DNA of 64,000 bases from Pontibaca salina (GCF_016307205.1 NZ_JAEIJD010000008.1:1-64000), one strand, 5' to 3'. Counted from the stretch's first letter, positions 18,966-28,256 are shown. Program-made: numbers and translations. The notes: generated from the sequence alone by a model not told the origin.

Positions 18966-19346
18966 ATGATTTCGACGACACTCTTCGTGGCCTTTGGCGG
19001 CGCACTGGGCGCGGTTTTGCGTTATCTGTCGGGTATCGGGATGGTGCGTCTGTTGGGCCAACAGGATTTTCCATTGGCGACCCTATCGGTGAATATCGTC
19101 GGCTCGTTCCTGATGGGATTGGTCGTCGTGGCCGCTTCCGAGCGTGGATTGACACATTTTAACCCCTTCGTGATGACCGGTCTTCTAGGAGGCTTCACCA
19201 CGTTTTCGGCGTTTTCGCTTGATACGGTCACTCTGATCGAACAGGGGGCGGCGTTGCAGGCGGCACTTTACGTGGTGCTGTCGGTGGCGCTGTCTGTCGG
19301 TGCGTTGGTATTGGGGTTGATCGTTGCAAAGGGGGTTTTCGCATGA
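18966..19346 (+). CDS. crcB: Fluoride ion channel CrcB/Fluc
   Basis: The ATG at 18966 gives 126 residues with four membrane helices. A GTG at 18918 overlapping the rarA stop would add 16 residues of polar sequence. Family motifs are GGALGAVLRYLSG near the N-terminus, TLSVNIVGSFLMG in helix 2 and GLLGGFTTFSAFSLDT in helix 3. The last carries the Phe residues and the sodium-site region of the dual-topology fluoride exporter. The stop overlaps the rluC start (ATGA). Confidence 0.94.
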   Translation: MISTTLFVAFGGALGAVLRYLSGIGMVRLLGQQDFPLATLSVNIVGSFLMGLVVVAASERGLTHFNPFVMTGLLGGFTTFSAFSLDTVTLIEQGAALQAALYVVLSVALSVGALVLGLIVAKGVFA

Positions 19347-20389
19347 GCGGAGTGCAGACGATTACGGTAGAGCCCGGTGACGCTGATCAGCGGATCGATC
19401 GCTGGCTGCGCCGTCTGTTTCCGCATCTCAGCCAGGGGCGCATCGAACGGATGTGCCGCAAGGGCGAGCTGCGTATCGATGGTGGCCGGGTCAAGGCCGC
19501 GACAAGGGTGCAGGCGGGGCAAGAGGTGCGTATCCCGCCATTGCCCGAGGCCGATCACCGTCCCGCCCCGGCACCCAGCCGGATTTCGCAGGCCGACGCC
19601 CGCATGATCCGCGATTGTGTGATCTACCGCGACGATCACGTTTTGGCACTGAACAAGCCGGCGGGCCTTGCGGTGCAGGGCGGCAGTGGGCAGTCGCGCC
19701 ATGTCGATGGTCTGGCCGAAGCGCTGATGTTCGATCTCGACGAAAAGCCCCGTCTGGTGCATCGGCTGGACAAGGATACTTCTGGTGTATTGCTGCTGGC
19801 GCGGACGCGGGCCGTCGCAGCTGATCTGACCGCCAGTTTTCGCCATCGCGAGACCCGCAAGCTCTATTGGGCCGCTGTCGCCGGCGTACCGATGCCGAAG
19901 ATGGGCACTATAAAATACGGGCTGGTCAAGGCTCCGGGCCGTGGCAGCGGTGGCGAGGGGGAGCGGATGCATTGCGTACACCCGCGCGATGTCGAAACAA
20001 CACCCGGTGCTAAACGCGCGGTCACCGATTACGCGGTGCTGTCAGCGGCGGCGCGGCGTTGTGCATGGGTGGCGTTGATGCCGATCACAGGCCGTACCCA
20101 TCAATTGCGCGCACATATGGCAGAACTGGGCCATCCAATCATCGGTGACGGCAAATATGGCGGCTCGGGGCAGGATAATCCGGGGGATGGATGGGGCGCG
20201 CAACTGGGGGGAGAGATCAGCCGTAAGCTGCATTTGCACGCCCGCGCGTTGCGATTGGAACACCCGGTGACGCGTGCCGTGCTTCATCTGACCGCGCCGC
20301 TGCCCGACCATATGCGGCACACCTGGGACACGTTCCAGTGGAGTCCGGCAGATGTACCAGACGACCCGTTTGAGGATACCGTCCCATGA
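19343..20389 (+). CDS. rluC: Ribosomal large-subunit pseudouridine synthase, RluC/RluD family
   Basis: The 348-residue product has an S4 RNA-binding domain at residues 13-65 (QRIDRWLRRLFPHLSQGRIE) and the catalytic RluA-type motif HRLDKDTSGVLLLART, whose first Asp is the nucleophile. GRTHQLRAHMAELGHPIIGD is the second conserved block. RluC modifies U955, U2504 and U2580 of 23S rRNA in E. coli. I call RluC from the gene context; RluD cannot be excluded. It overlaps crcB and the next gene by 4 bases each, so the three form an operon. Confidence 0.9.
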   Translation: MSGVQTITVEPGDADQRIDRWLRRLFPHLSQGRIERMCRKGELRIDGGRVKAATRVQAGQEVRIPPLPEADHRPAPAPSRISQADARMIRDCVIYRDDHVLALNKPAGLAVQGGSGQSRHVDGLAEALMFDLDEKPRLVHRLDKDTSGVLLLARTRAVAADLTASFRHRETRKLYWAAVAGVPMPKMGTIKYGLVKAPGRGSGGEGERMHCVHPRDVETTPGAKRAVTDYAVLSAAARRCAWVALMPITGRTHQLRAHMAELGHPIIGDGKYGGSGQDNPGDGWGAQLGGEISRKLHLHARALRLEHPVTRAVLHLTAPLPDHMRHTWDTFQWSPADVPDDPFEDTVP

Positions 20390-21090
20390 GCGCGTGGAAG
20401 CAAAAACGGTTTTGGCAGCAGGCGGATGCCGTCCCTGTCGATGGCGGCTTTGCGGTACATCTGGATGGGCGCGCAATCAAGACACCGGCCAAGGCGGCAC
20501 TGGTCCTGCCGACAAAACCGATGGCCGAGGCCATAGCCGCAGAATGGGATGCGCAAGACGGCGTGGTCGATCCGCTGTCGATGCCGGTGACGCGCAGTGC
20601 CAATGCCGCCATCGACAAAGTTGGTCCGCAACACCGCGAGGTCGCCGACCTGTTGGTCGCCTATGGAGATTCCGACCTGTTATGCTACCGCGCCGAAGCG
20701 CCGCAGGAGTTGGTCGATCGTCAACAGGCGGCCTGGGACCCAGCGCTTGACTGGGCGGCAGCGACTTTGGGCGCGCGTCTCAGCCCGCGTGTGGGGGTTA
20801 TTCATGCGGCCCAACCGCCCGAGGCACTGGCTGCGCTGTCGGCGCGGGTCCATGAGAAGACAGCGTTTCAGCTGGCCGCATTTCATGACCTCGTGAGTTT
20901 GTCGGGGTCTTTGGTGCTGGGCTTTGCCGCTGCGCTGGGCTGGCGCGACGCCGATGACCTTTGGGATCGATCGCGCGTCGACGAGCGCTGGCAGCAGGAA
21001 AAATGGGGCAAAGACGAAGATGAGGAGGCCTTGGTGCACGTGCGAAAGGCGGCTTTTCTACATGCCAAACAGTTTCACGATATGTGCTGA
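20386..21090 (+). CDS. ATP12-family F1-ATPase assembly chaperone
   Basis: The 234-residue product matches the alphaproteobacterial and mitochondrial ATP12 family: KRFWQQADAVPVDGGFAVHL, LDGRAIKTPAKAALVLPTKP, EWDAQDGVVDPLSMPVTRSA, and the acidic-rich Lys/Glu end QEKWGKDEDEEALVHVRKAA. In mitochondria Atp12 binds the F1 alpha subunit during assembly. It is the last gene of the crcB-rluC operon (ATGA overlap). In several relatives I would expect a HAD hydrolase gene between rluC and this gene; it is absent here. Confidence 0.9.
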   Translation: MSAWKQKRFWQQADAVPVDGGFAVHLDGRAIKTPAKAALVLPTKPMAEAIAAEWDAQDGVVDPLSMPVTRSANAAIDKVGPQHREVADLLVAYGDSDLLCYRAEAPQELVDRQQAAWDPALDWAAATLGARLSPRVGVIHAAQPPEALAALSARVHEKTAFQLAAFHDLVSLSGSLVLGFAAALGWRDADDLWDRSRVDERWQQEKWGKDEDEEALVHVRKAAFLHAKQFHDMC

Positions 21091-21289
21091 ATCGATAGTC
21101 TTGACCTTGATTCTATCCGGGTCAGGGAGCCTGCCGCTCAATCGGTTGCGCCATCTAAGCCTTGACCTCACTCAATGAATCCGACCACTATTGCGGTCAA
21201 TACAGGTACCAATCGTCTCACCATCCATTTACCGGATTTTGCCGGATAACCGGCCCAAGATAAGGGCAGGACAGTAATAAGAGGTAGCC

Positions 21290-22330
21290 ATGGGAAAATC
21301 CGTACTCTTGGGCGCGTTGCTCGTGGCCGGGATGGCCATGGGCGTTTCCGCGGCGGAGACGCTCGACGAGGTTAAGTCGCGCGGAGCGCTAAATTGCGGC
21401 GTCGCGCAGGGAGGATCTAGCGGAACGGCCGTCGGTGTTACCGGCTTTGCCGCGCCGGATGCCAACGGGATCTGGCAGGGATTCGACGTTGCCTTGTGTC
21501 GCGCGGTTGCGGCAGCGGTGCTGGATGATCCCATGGCGGTCAATTTCGTCCCGACCGACACCGAAACTCGATTCAGCGCGCTGGCTGCAGGCCGGGTCGA
21601 TCTGCTATCGCGCAGTACCACCTGGACGTTCAGCCGTGACGTCAAGCTAAAATTCGATTTCGCCGGTATAAACTATTATGACGGGCAGGGGTTTCTGGTG
21701 CCCAAGGAGATGGGTGTGTCTTCGGTCAAGGATCTGAGTGGCGCGTCAATTTGCCTTGAGACCGGGACCACCAACGAACTAACACTGTCCGACTATTTCC
21801 GCGTCAACAACATGACTTACAAGGCGGTACCGGTTGAAAACAGCGCAGACGCTCAAAAGAAATATCTGGCCGGTGCCTGCGATGCTTATACCAGCGACGC
21901 ATCATCGCTTGCGGCAACCCGTGCGACATTCCGGAATGCGTCTGAACACGCGCTGTTGCCGGAAATCATCTCGAAAGAACCGTTGGGTCCGGTGGTACGG
22001 CATGGCGACGATGAGTGGGGCGATTTGGTGCGTTGGACACTTTATGCGCTGATCGCGGCCGAGGAATATGGGATCACCTCGGCGAACATCAAGGAAATGG
22101 CCGAGGGCACCGACAACCCGGAGATCAACCGAATTCTCGGCACCGAGGGGGAGTTAGGCCAGTTGCTGGGACTCGACAATGCCTGGGCGGTGCGGGCGAT
22201 CAAGGTGAATGGGAATTACGGTGAAATTTTCGCCAAGAACATCGGCGAGGAAACCCCTATCGGCTTGGCGCGGGGACTGAATGCCCAGTGGAAGGATGGT
22301 GGGCTGCTCTATGCGCCGCCCTTCCGCTAG
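21290..22330 (+). CDS. aapJ: General L-amino acid ABC transporter substrate-binding protein, AapJ/BztA type (orphan)
   Basis: The 346-residue product has a signal peptide (MGKSVLLGALLVAGMAMGVS, cut after SAA) and the AapJ pattern: ETLDEVKSRGALNCGVAQG, GIWQGFDVALCRAVAAAVL, GRVDLLSRSTTWTFSRDV, and a late block LGLDNAWAVRAIKVNGNYGE. AapJ binds many L-amino acids in the periplasm for the AapQMP permease. No permease or ATPase gene is adjacent, so it must use one encoded elsewhere or act as a sensor. It sits just before the AsnC-type regulator. The 199 bases upstream hold no gene. Confidence 0.88.
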   Translation: MGKSVLLGALLVAGMAMGVSAAETLDEVKSRGALNCGVAQGGSSGTAVGVTGFAAPDANGIWQGFDVALCRAVAAAVLDDPMAVNFVPTDTETRFSALAAGRVDLLSRSTTWTFSRDVKLKFDFAGINYYDGQGFLVPKEMGVSSVKDLSGASICLETGTTNELTLSDYFRVNNMTYKAVPVENSADAQKKYLAGACDAYTSDASSLAATRATFRNASEHALLPEIISKEPLGPVVRHGDDEWGDLVRWTLYALIAAEEYGITSANIKEMAEGTDNPEINRILGTEGELGQLLGLDNAWAVRAIKVNGNYGEIFAKNIGEETPIGLARGLNAQWKDGGLLYAPPFR

Positions 22331-22346
22331 GCTGCCCGGACTCTCC

Positions 22347-22823
22347 GTGACGACTCCTCCCAGACTGGATAAATACGATTTCGCGATCCTGCGAATCCTC
22401 CAATCCGACGGGCGCATGACCAAGACAGCACTGGCGCAAGCGGTGAACCTGTCGCCCAGCCCCTGTTGGGAACGTTTGAAACGGCTTGAGCAATCCGGTC
22501 TGATTATCGGTTATCGTGCGCAGGTCGATATCCGCCGTATTGGCCCGGTGACCGAAGTGGTTGTCGAGGTCACGCTGGCCAACCATCGCGCCGAAGATTT
22601 TACCCGCTTTGAAGCCGCGGTGCAGGAAATTCCTGCAATCCGATCGTGTTGGGCGACAGGGGGCGGTGTCGATTACGTCATGGTACTTTCGGTACGTGAT
22701 GTGGATGCGTATCAGCGCCTGATGGACGATCTGCTTGAGTCGGATTTCGGGATTGCCCGTTATTTTGGCTATATCGTCACAAAACCAGTAAAATCCGCGC
22801 CACCGCCCTTGCCTGAGCCCTGA
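22347..22823 (+). CDS. asnC: Lrp/AsnC-family transcriptional regulator
   Basis: From GTG 22347 the product has 158 residues: MTTPPRLDKYDFAILRILQ, then the helix-turn-helix NLSPSPCWERLKRLEQSGLI (about residues 32-52). The RAM ligand-sensing domain runs from about 65 and includes GVDYVMVLSVRDVDAYQRLM. An upstream ATG at 22311 would overlap aapJ; I prefer the GTG because relatives start close to the LDxxD segment. It precedes an aldehyde dehydrogenase and an aminotransferase in the order asnC-ssd-atf known from Roseobacter ectoine-catabolism clusters, so it may respond to a diaminobutyrate-type intermediate. Confidence 0.85.
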   Translation: MTTPPRLDKYDFAILRILQSDGRMTKTALAQAVNLSPSPCWERLKRLEQSGLIIGYRAQVDIRRIGPVTEVVVEVTLANHRAEDFTRFEAAVQEIPAIRSCWATGGGVDYVMVLSVRDVDAYQRLMDDLLESDFGIARYFGYIVTKPVKSAPPPLPEP

Positions 22824-22960
22824 CAGGCAATTCCTCTGCATCTGGTTAGCAATCTGGCATTGCTTTCTGTCGGAACGGGGCAGAACAGAGACAAATTTCG
22901 TCGACAATCCTTTAAGTTCGGACTCAAGCCTTATCAAGCTGGCCGGAGAAGGATTATCAG

Positions 22961-24451
22961 ATGAAACAGGATACTTCCGCGACTTATGCTGGTGCCGATG
23001 GCTTTGGGCTGGCCGATCAGCGACTGGTGCGTCCGTTCTCCTATATTGGCGGAAAATGGATCGGCGGTGCGCAAGGAGCAACGCGAGATGTCACCGATCC
23101 TGCCACCGGGCAGGTGCTGGGTGCTATGGCGTCTCTAGATGACGAACAAAGCGCGACGGCGGTGGATGCGGCACAAGCTGCCTTTGCCGACTGGTCCGCC
23201 CTGTTGCCGCAGGAACGTTCGGTCATATTGCGTCGCTGGTTCGATCAGATCATGGATAATCGCGACGATCTGGCCCGCCTGATGGTGCGCGAACAGGGCA
23301 AGCCGCTCTCCGAGGCACTGGGCGAGATCGAATACGCGGCGTCATTCGTGGAGTTTTACGCGGAAGAGACCAAGCGCCCGAATATCGAAGGTATTACCAG
23401 CCATCTGCCTGATGCGGAGGTGGAGCTTTGGCGCGAACCGGTCGGGGTCGCCGCGCTGATCACGCCGTGGAACTTTCCCGCTGCGATGCTCACCCGCAAG
23501 GCTGCCGCCGCGCTGGCCGCCGGTTGCACGGTTGTGGCGCATCCGTCGGGCGAGACGCCGTTCTCCGCCACGGCATTGGCTGAGCTGGCCGAGCGCGCGG
23601 GGCTGCCTGCGGGTGTTTTCAACATCGTCACCGGCAAGGCGCAAACGGTGGTGGAGCCTTGGACGCGCGATGTGCGTGTGCGCGCGCTGTCGTTTACCGG
23701 CTCGACCGAAATCGGGCGGCTGCTTTACCGGCAATGCGCCGATACCGTCAAACGGCTGGTGATGGAGCTAGGTGGCCATGCCCCGGTGATCGTGTTCAAG
23801 GGCGCCGATCTCGATACCGCCGTTGCAGAAACCATCAAAGCAAAATTTGCCACATCCGGGCAGGATTGTCTGGCCGCCAACCGCATCTATGTGGAGCGTC
23901 CGATCTACGATGAGTTCTGCGCCCGCTTCACCGCGGCCACGCAGGCGCTGAGCGTCGGGCCGGGTATGGACGACCCTGATATCGGCCCGCTGATGAACGC
24001 AAGCGCGATCCAAAAGCTGGAGACGCATGTCGCCGATGCACTGGAGCAGGGCGCGCGTTTGGCTTGCGGCGGCAAGCGCCACGCGGCGGGGCCACTATTC
24101 TACGAGCCGACAGTGCTGCTTAATGTGCCAGATTCGGCGGCAATTATGCACGAGGAAACCTTCGGTCCGGTTGCGCCACTCACCCCTTTCGATAGCGAAG
24201 ACGAGGTGATCGCGCGCGCCAATGCAAGCGAATACGGGCTGGTCGCCTATCTGCACAGCCAAGACCCGCGCCGCATCTATCGCGCGTCCCGCGCGTTGCA
24301 GTTCGGGATGGTGGCGGTCAACCGCACCAAGGTTACCGGCGCGCCAATCCCGTTCGGAGGGGTCAAGCAATCCGGAATCGGCCGCGAAGGCGCGAGGCTG
24401 GGAATGGAAGAGTTTACCGACGTCAAATATGTCTGCCGCGACTGGGCATAA
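22961..24451 (+). CDS. NAD(P)-dependent semialdehyde dehydrogenase (Ssd/DoeC- or GabD-like)
   Basis: The 496-residue product is a full aldehyde dehydrogenase. Oxyanion Asn171 (TPWNFP), general base Glu269 (MELGGHAP), catalytic Cys303 (SGQDCLAANRIY) and the EETFGPVAPL block are present. The nearest well-known family is succinate-semialdehyde dehydrogenase. Next to the asnC gene and a class III aminotransferase it is more likely the aspartate-semialdehyde dehydrogenase step (Ssd/DoeC) of ectoine breakdown. Odd point: the cofactor-site segment reads CTVVAHPSGETP, with His194 where GabD-type enzymes have Lys. A GGAGAAGGA ribosome-binding site precedes the ATG. Confidence 0.88.
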   Translation: MKQDTSATYAGADGFGLADQRLVRPFSYIGGKWIGGAQGATRDVTDPATGQVLGAMASLDDEQSATAVDAAQAAFADWSALLPQERSVILRRWFDQIMDNRDDLARLMVREQGKPLSEALGEIEYAASFVEFYAEETKRPNIEGITSHLPDAEVELWREPVGVAALITPWNFPAAMLTRKAAAALAAGCTVVAHPSGETPFSATALAELAERAGLPAGVFNIVTGKAQTVVEPWTRDVRVRALSFTGSTEIGRLLYRQCADTVKRLVMELGGHAPVIVFKGADLDTAVAETIKAKFATSGQDCLAANRIYVERPIYDEFCARFTAATQALSVGPGMDDPDIGPLMNASAIQKLETHVADALEQGARLACGGKRHAAGPLFYEPTVLLNVPDSAAIMHEETFGPVAPLTPFDSEDEVIARANASEYGLVAYLHSQDPRRIYRASRALQFGMVAVNRTKVTGAPIPFGGVKQSGIGREGARLGMEEFTDVKYVCRDWA

Positions 24452-24490
24452 CCCTCAAGCGTGCGGTGGCAAGCCAGGAAAGGAAACGTC

Positions 24491-25876
24491 ATGCTGGACA
24501 AGGATGTGCGCAAGAACGACATGTTGGAGCAGTGGGACCGGGAGAATTTTTTTCACCCCTCGACCCATTTGGCCGATTTCGCACGGGGGGATATGCCGGC
24601 GCGGGTGATAAGCGGCGGCAAGGGCAGCCATATCACAGATCGCGACGGCAACCGTCTGCTGGATGGTTTCGCCGGGCTGTATTGTGTGAATGTCGGCTAT
24701 GGCCGCACCGAGATCGCCGAGGCGATCGCGGCGCAGGCACATGAACTGGCCTATTATCACGCCTATGTCGGCCATGGCACCGAGGTCAGCATCACGCTGG
24801 CCAAGATGATACTCGACCGCGCGCCGGCCAATATGTCCAAGGTCTATTTCGGGCTGGGCGGGTCGGATGCTAATGAAACCAATGCCAAGCTTTTGTGGTA
24901 TTACAACAATATTCTGGGCCGCCCCGAAAAGAAGAAGATCATCAGCCGCTGGCGCGGCTATCACGGCTCGGGGTTGATCACCGGATCGATGACAGGGTTG
25001 CAGGCGTTCCACCAAAAGTTCGACCTGCCGTTGCCGCAGGTGCTGCACACGGTCGCGCCCTATTATTATCGTCGCGACGATCTCGACATGTCCGAGGCCG
25101 ATTTCGTCGCCCATTGCGCCACAGAACTGGAGGCGCTGATCGAACGCGAAGGTCCCGATACCATCGCCGGGTTCATCGGGGAGCCGGTCCTGGGCACCGG
25201 CGGTATCGTCCCTCCGCCAACGGGCTATTGGGAAGCGATCCAGAAGGTTCTGAAGAAAAACGATATCCTGCTGATCGCCGATGAAGTGGTGACCGGGTTC
25301 GGGCGGCTGGGCAGCATGTTCGGCTCGGATCATTACGGGATGGAACCTGACATCATTACCATCGCCAAGGGGTTGACCAGCGCCTATGCGCCGCTCTCGG
25401 GGTCGATCATCTCGGAGAAGATGTGGAAGGTTTTAGAGCAAGGCACCGATGAGAACGGCCCCATCGGCCACGGCTGGACCTATTCCGCCCATCCTATCGG
25501 CGCGGCGGCGGGGGTCGCTAATCTGAAACTGATCGACGAGTTGAACCTGATCGCCAACAACGCCGATACCGGCCCATATTTGCGCCAGCGATTGGCCGAG
25601 GAACTGGGCAATCATACCCATGTCGGCGATATCCGCGGCGAGGGTATGCTGGCCGCTGTGGAATTGGTACAGGACCGCGACAGCCGCACCTTCTTTGACG
25701 CAGGCGACGGTATCGGCGGCAAGGTCGCCGCCGCGATGCTGAAACGAGGGGTCATCGCGCGGGCGATGCCACAGGGCGATATTCTGGGGCTTGCGCCGCC
25801 ATTCTGTCTGACACGGGACGAGGCGGATCAGATCGCCACCACCATGCGGGATGCGCTGATTGAGGTGCTCGGCTGA
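24491..25876 (+). CDS. Class III PLP-dependent aminotransferase (Atf/DoeD-like)
   Basis: From ATG 24491 (GGAAA upstream) the product has 461 residues: MLDKDVRKNDMLEQWDRENF, GLYCVNVGYGRTEIAEAIA, GSDANETNAKLLWYY, YHGSGLITGS, Asp264 in ADEVVTGFGRLG and the PLP lysine Lys293 in TIAKGLTSAYAPL. This subgroup includes putrescine, taurine and L-2,4-diaminobutyrate:2-oxoglutarate/pyruvate transaminases. Context after asnC and the dehydrogenase favours diaminobutyrate transaminase (Atf/DoeD) making aspartate semialdehyde. A GABA or diamine substrate is the main alternative. Confidence 0.88.
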   Translation: MLDKDVRKNDMLEQWDRENFFHPSTHLADFARGDMPARVISGGKGSHITDRDGNRLLDGFAGLYCVNVGYGRTEIAEAIAAQAHELAYYHAYVGHGTEVSITLAKMILDRAPANMSKVYFGLGGSDANETNAKLLWYYNNILGRPEKKKIISRWRGYHGSGLITGSMTGLQAFHQKFDLPLPQVLHTVAPYYYRRDDLDMSEADFVAHCATELEALIEREGPDTIAGFIGEPVLGTGGIVPPPTGYWEAIQKVLKKNDILLIADEVVTGFGRLGSMFGSDHYGMEPDIITIAKGLTSAYAPLSGSIISEKMWKVLEQGTDENGPIGHGWTYSAHPIGAAAGVANLKLIDELNLIANNADTGPYLRQRLAEELGNHTHVGDIRGEGMLAAVELVQDRDSRTFFDAGDGIGGKVAAAMLKRGVIARAMPQGDILGLAPPFCLTRDEADQIATTMRDALIEVLG

Positions 25877-25913
25877 TATTCCCGCCCGGCAATTGACTGA
25901 TGGGCCGTCATGC

Positions 25914-25939
25914 CCGCCTGCTTCTACCGGAGCGGGCGG
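25914..25939. terminator. Hairpin between convergent genes, possible bidirectional terminator
   Basis: Nine pairs (25914-25922 with 25931-25939, one G-U) with an 8-base loop lie between the aminotransferase stop and the stop of the opposite-strand gene. There is no good U-run on either strand, so the call rests on position and stem strength. Confidence 0.4.
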
Positions 25940-25940
25940 A

Positions 25941-26606
25941 TTAATGGCGATGAAACGAACGCATGTGCAGTGCGGATTGCGCATCACTGCGCCCTGCGCC
26001 CGCGCTCAACGGGCAGGCCCTTCGCGCTGCACAGCCGCGCGCCATGCAATCGGCCCCCGCAGCGCTGTCGAGATAATCGTGGCATGCCGCCAGATCATAG
26101 CTTTGCGCGGCTCCCAGCGCGCCGACAGGGCAGGCGGTGGTGCAGGGCTGACCCGCGCAAGTCTGGCAAGGCGATTGCCCGGTGACCGCAGGAAACGCGA
26201 TCTCTGTCGCAAGGTGCAGGGCGCCGCGATAGGAGATCATCAACCCGACTGTGTCATGCACCAGCATTCCTGTCGGGCTGGTAAATGCGCGCCCTGATTT
26301 TTGCGCCCAATCAATGAAGGGCGCATAGGGTGGACCTCCGAAAGGGAAATGCGCCTGCGCATCAAAGCGCTTGGCCAAGGTGCCAGCCACCCGGCGCGAC
26401 CAGCGGTCTACCGGATCGCGCTGGCCGTCGCGAGATTCGGAAGCGGCGGAGAAAGCGGGCCAGAATCCTTTGCCCGCGCCCAGCAAGATCAGCGTTCCGC
26501 CTTGCAGAGCTTTGGCCGCAACGCGTCCCGGATGTAAGGCACCCATGACGATCAGCCCGCTGGCTTCGGCTTGCTCTAGGATGTCGGTATAGAGAGTGGC
26601 GGCCAT
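25941..26606 (-). CDS. Ferredoxin-like iron-sulfur protein
   Basis: The 221-residue product has an N-terminal alpha/beta part without a recognised catalytic motif (GLIVMGALHPGRVAAKALQG, LILLGAGKGFWPAF). The C-terminal region has a 4Fe-4S pattern CQTCAGQPCTTACPVGAL (about residues 147-164) and a second Cys-rich stretch ACHDYLDSAAGADCMARGC then ACPL. The two could hold two clusters, as in QueG-like proteins, although the second set is irregular. The exact role is unknown. It is encoded 4 bases after argB on the same strand and may be co-transcribed with it. Confidence 0.75.
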   Translation of the reverse strand: MAATLYTDILEQAEASGLIVMGALHPGRVAAKALQGGTLILLGAGKGFWPAFSAASESRDGQRDPVDRWSRRVAGTLAKRFDAQAHFPFGGPPYAPFIDWAQKSGRAFTSPTGMLVHDTVGLMISYRGALHLATEIAFPAVTGQSPCQTCAGQPCTTACPVGALGAAQSYDLAACHDYLDSAAGADCMARGCAARRACPLSAGAGRSDAQSALHMRSFHRH

Positions 26607-26610
26607 TGCC

Positions 26611-27474
26611 TTAGTCTGGCCGGATCAGCGAACCCGCGCCATGTTCGGTATAAAGCTCCAGCAGACAGGCATTGGGCGCGCGCCCGTCCAGAATAACCAC
26701 GGCACGCACGCCATTTGCGATCGCTTCCAGCGCGGTTTCGGTCTTCGGGATCATGCCCCCGGCGATCACGCCGTCACGGATCAACTGGCGGATTTGCTCG
26801 GCTTTGAGCTCTGTCACGACCTCGCCCTCGGCATTCTTGACGCCCGGCACATCGGTCAGCAGCAGCAGGCGGTCGGCTTTCAGCGCGGCAGCAATCGCCC
26901 CGGCGGCAGTGTCACCATTGATGTTGAACGTCTCGCCATTGCGTCCGGCCCCCAGCGGCGCGATCACCGGGATCATGTCGTTGGAAAACAGGGTGGTTAG
27001 AAGTTTCGGGTTCAGCTTGGTAGGGTTGCCGACAAAACCCAGCGCCGGATCGGCCTGATCGCAGGTGATCAGCTTGGCATCCTTGCCGGACAACCCGACG
27101 GCCATGCCGCCCTGACTATTGATTGCCTGCACGATGCGCTTGTTAACAAGGCCTGACAGTACCATCTCGACCACCTCGACAGTGGCCTTGTCGGTCACGC
27201 GCTTGCCGCTGACGAACTCGGATATCACGCCTTGCCGCTCCAACATGGCGTTAATCATCGGGCCGCCGCCATGCACGATCACCGGGTTTACCCCGACCTG
27301 CTGCATCAGCACCACATCGCGTGCGAACATGTCCATGGCCGCATCGCTGGACATGGCGTGACCGCCCAACTTGATGACGACGGTCGCGCCATCATAGCGT
27401 TGCAGATAGGGCAGGGCGCTTGAGAGCGTTTCGGCGGCGGCGATCCAGTCGCGGTTCATTTTTCGTGTCTTCAT
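26611..27474 (-). CDS. argB: Acetylglutamate kinase
   Basis: From the ATG at 27474 the product has 287 residues starting [20 protein letters not shown]; an ATG five codons later is also possible. Key motifs are the nucleotide-binding VIKLGGHAM, the substrate GGGPMIN segment ([14 protein letters not shown]), [15 protein letters not shown] and [16 protein letters not shown]. It phosphorylates N-acetyl-L-glutamate in arginine synthesis. No other arg gene is nearby. It lies 58 bases after engB in a minus-strand series. Confidence 0.94.
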   Translation of the reverse strand: MKTRKMNRDWIAAAETLSSALPYLQRYDGATVVIKLGGHAMSSDAAMDMFARDVVLMQQVGVNPVIVHGGGPMINAMLERQGVISEFVSGKRVTDKATVEVVEMVLSGLVNKRIVQAINSQGGMAVGLSGKDAKLITCDQADPALGFVGNPTKLNPKLLTTLFSNDMIPVIAPLGAGRNGETFNINGDTAAGAIAAALKADRLLLLTDVPGVKNAEGEVVTELKAEQIRQLIRDGVIAGGMIPKTETALEAIANGVRAVVILDGRAPNACLLELYTEHGAGSLIRPD

Positions 27475-27532
27475 CCGTAACATCCGTTTGGCGCGCAATT
27501 GCCACTGAAACGCCCCTGCGCACAAGGGCTGC

Positions 27533-28186
27533 TTATTCCAAAGTCGCGATGATACTGCGCAGCGTGGCGATCCCGTCACCCTTTTCTGACGAGGTCACAA
27601 CGATTTCGGGAAAGGCTGCCGGATGGTTGGCCAATACGCCGCGTACCTGATCAAGTACGCGGGAGCGATCTTTTTCCTTGATCTTGTCGGCCTTGGTGAT
27701 CACCACCTGAAAGGTGACGGCGGAACTGTCCAGCAGCGCGAGAATTTCCTGATCGACCTTTTTGATACCGTGGCGCGCATCGATGAGCACGAACGCACGG
27801 CGCAGCGTCTGCCGACCCGAGAGATATTGTCTCAACAAGCGTTGCCATTTCTCGACCACCGGCAGGGGTGCATTGGCATAGCCATAGCCGGGGAGGTCGA
27901 CCAGGTAACGTTCGACTCCCAAGGTAAAGAAGTTTATCTCCTGCGTGCGTCCCGGCGTGTTGGACGCACGGGCCAATCCCTTGCGCCCGGTCAGGGCATT
28001 GATCAGGCTGGATTTCCCCACATTTGAGCGGCCAGCGAAACAGACCTCGACCCGATCGGCAGGCGGCATACCGGCCATGGCGACAACGCCCTTGAGAAAC
28101 TCGGTCTGTCCGGCGAACAGCTTGCGCCCAGTCTCGGCGCTGGCCTGATCGGGTGGTTCTGCGACAGAAAACTGAATCTGCATCAC
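27533..28186 (-). CDS. engB: Ribosome biogenesis GTPase EngB/YsxC/YihA
   Basis: The 217-residue product has G1 [14 protein letters not shown] (about residues 52-65), switch region [13 protein letters not shown]3 DLPGYGYA, G4 TKADK and the late SSEKGDGI. EngB is an essential small GTPase in 50S assembly. It follows yidC by about 70 bases in the rpmH-rnpA-yidD-yidC-engB-argB series. Confidence 0.95.
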   Translation of the reverse strand: MMQIQFSVAEPPDQASAETGRKLFAGQTEFLKGVVAMAGMPPADRVEVCFAGRSNVGKSSLINALTGRKGLARASNTPGRTQEINFFTLGVERYLVDLPGYGYANAPLPVVEKWQRLLRQYLSGRQTLRRAFVLIDARHGIKKVDQEILALLDSSAVTFQVVITKADKIKEKDRSRVLDQVRGVLANHPAAFPEIVVTSSEKGDGIATLRSIIATLE

Positions 28187-28256
28187 AGTGGCGCACCCAA
28201 GCCGAAATCGATGAAACCTGCTTCAGGAAGATATCGCAGGCTGATGGCCGAAATGG

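Noticed and set aside
26596-27361. Plus-strand frames opposite argB
   Set aside because: argB motifs are clear on the minus strand. The plus frames are short, overlapping and without domains.
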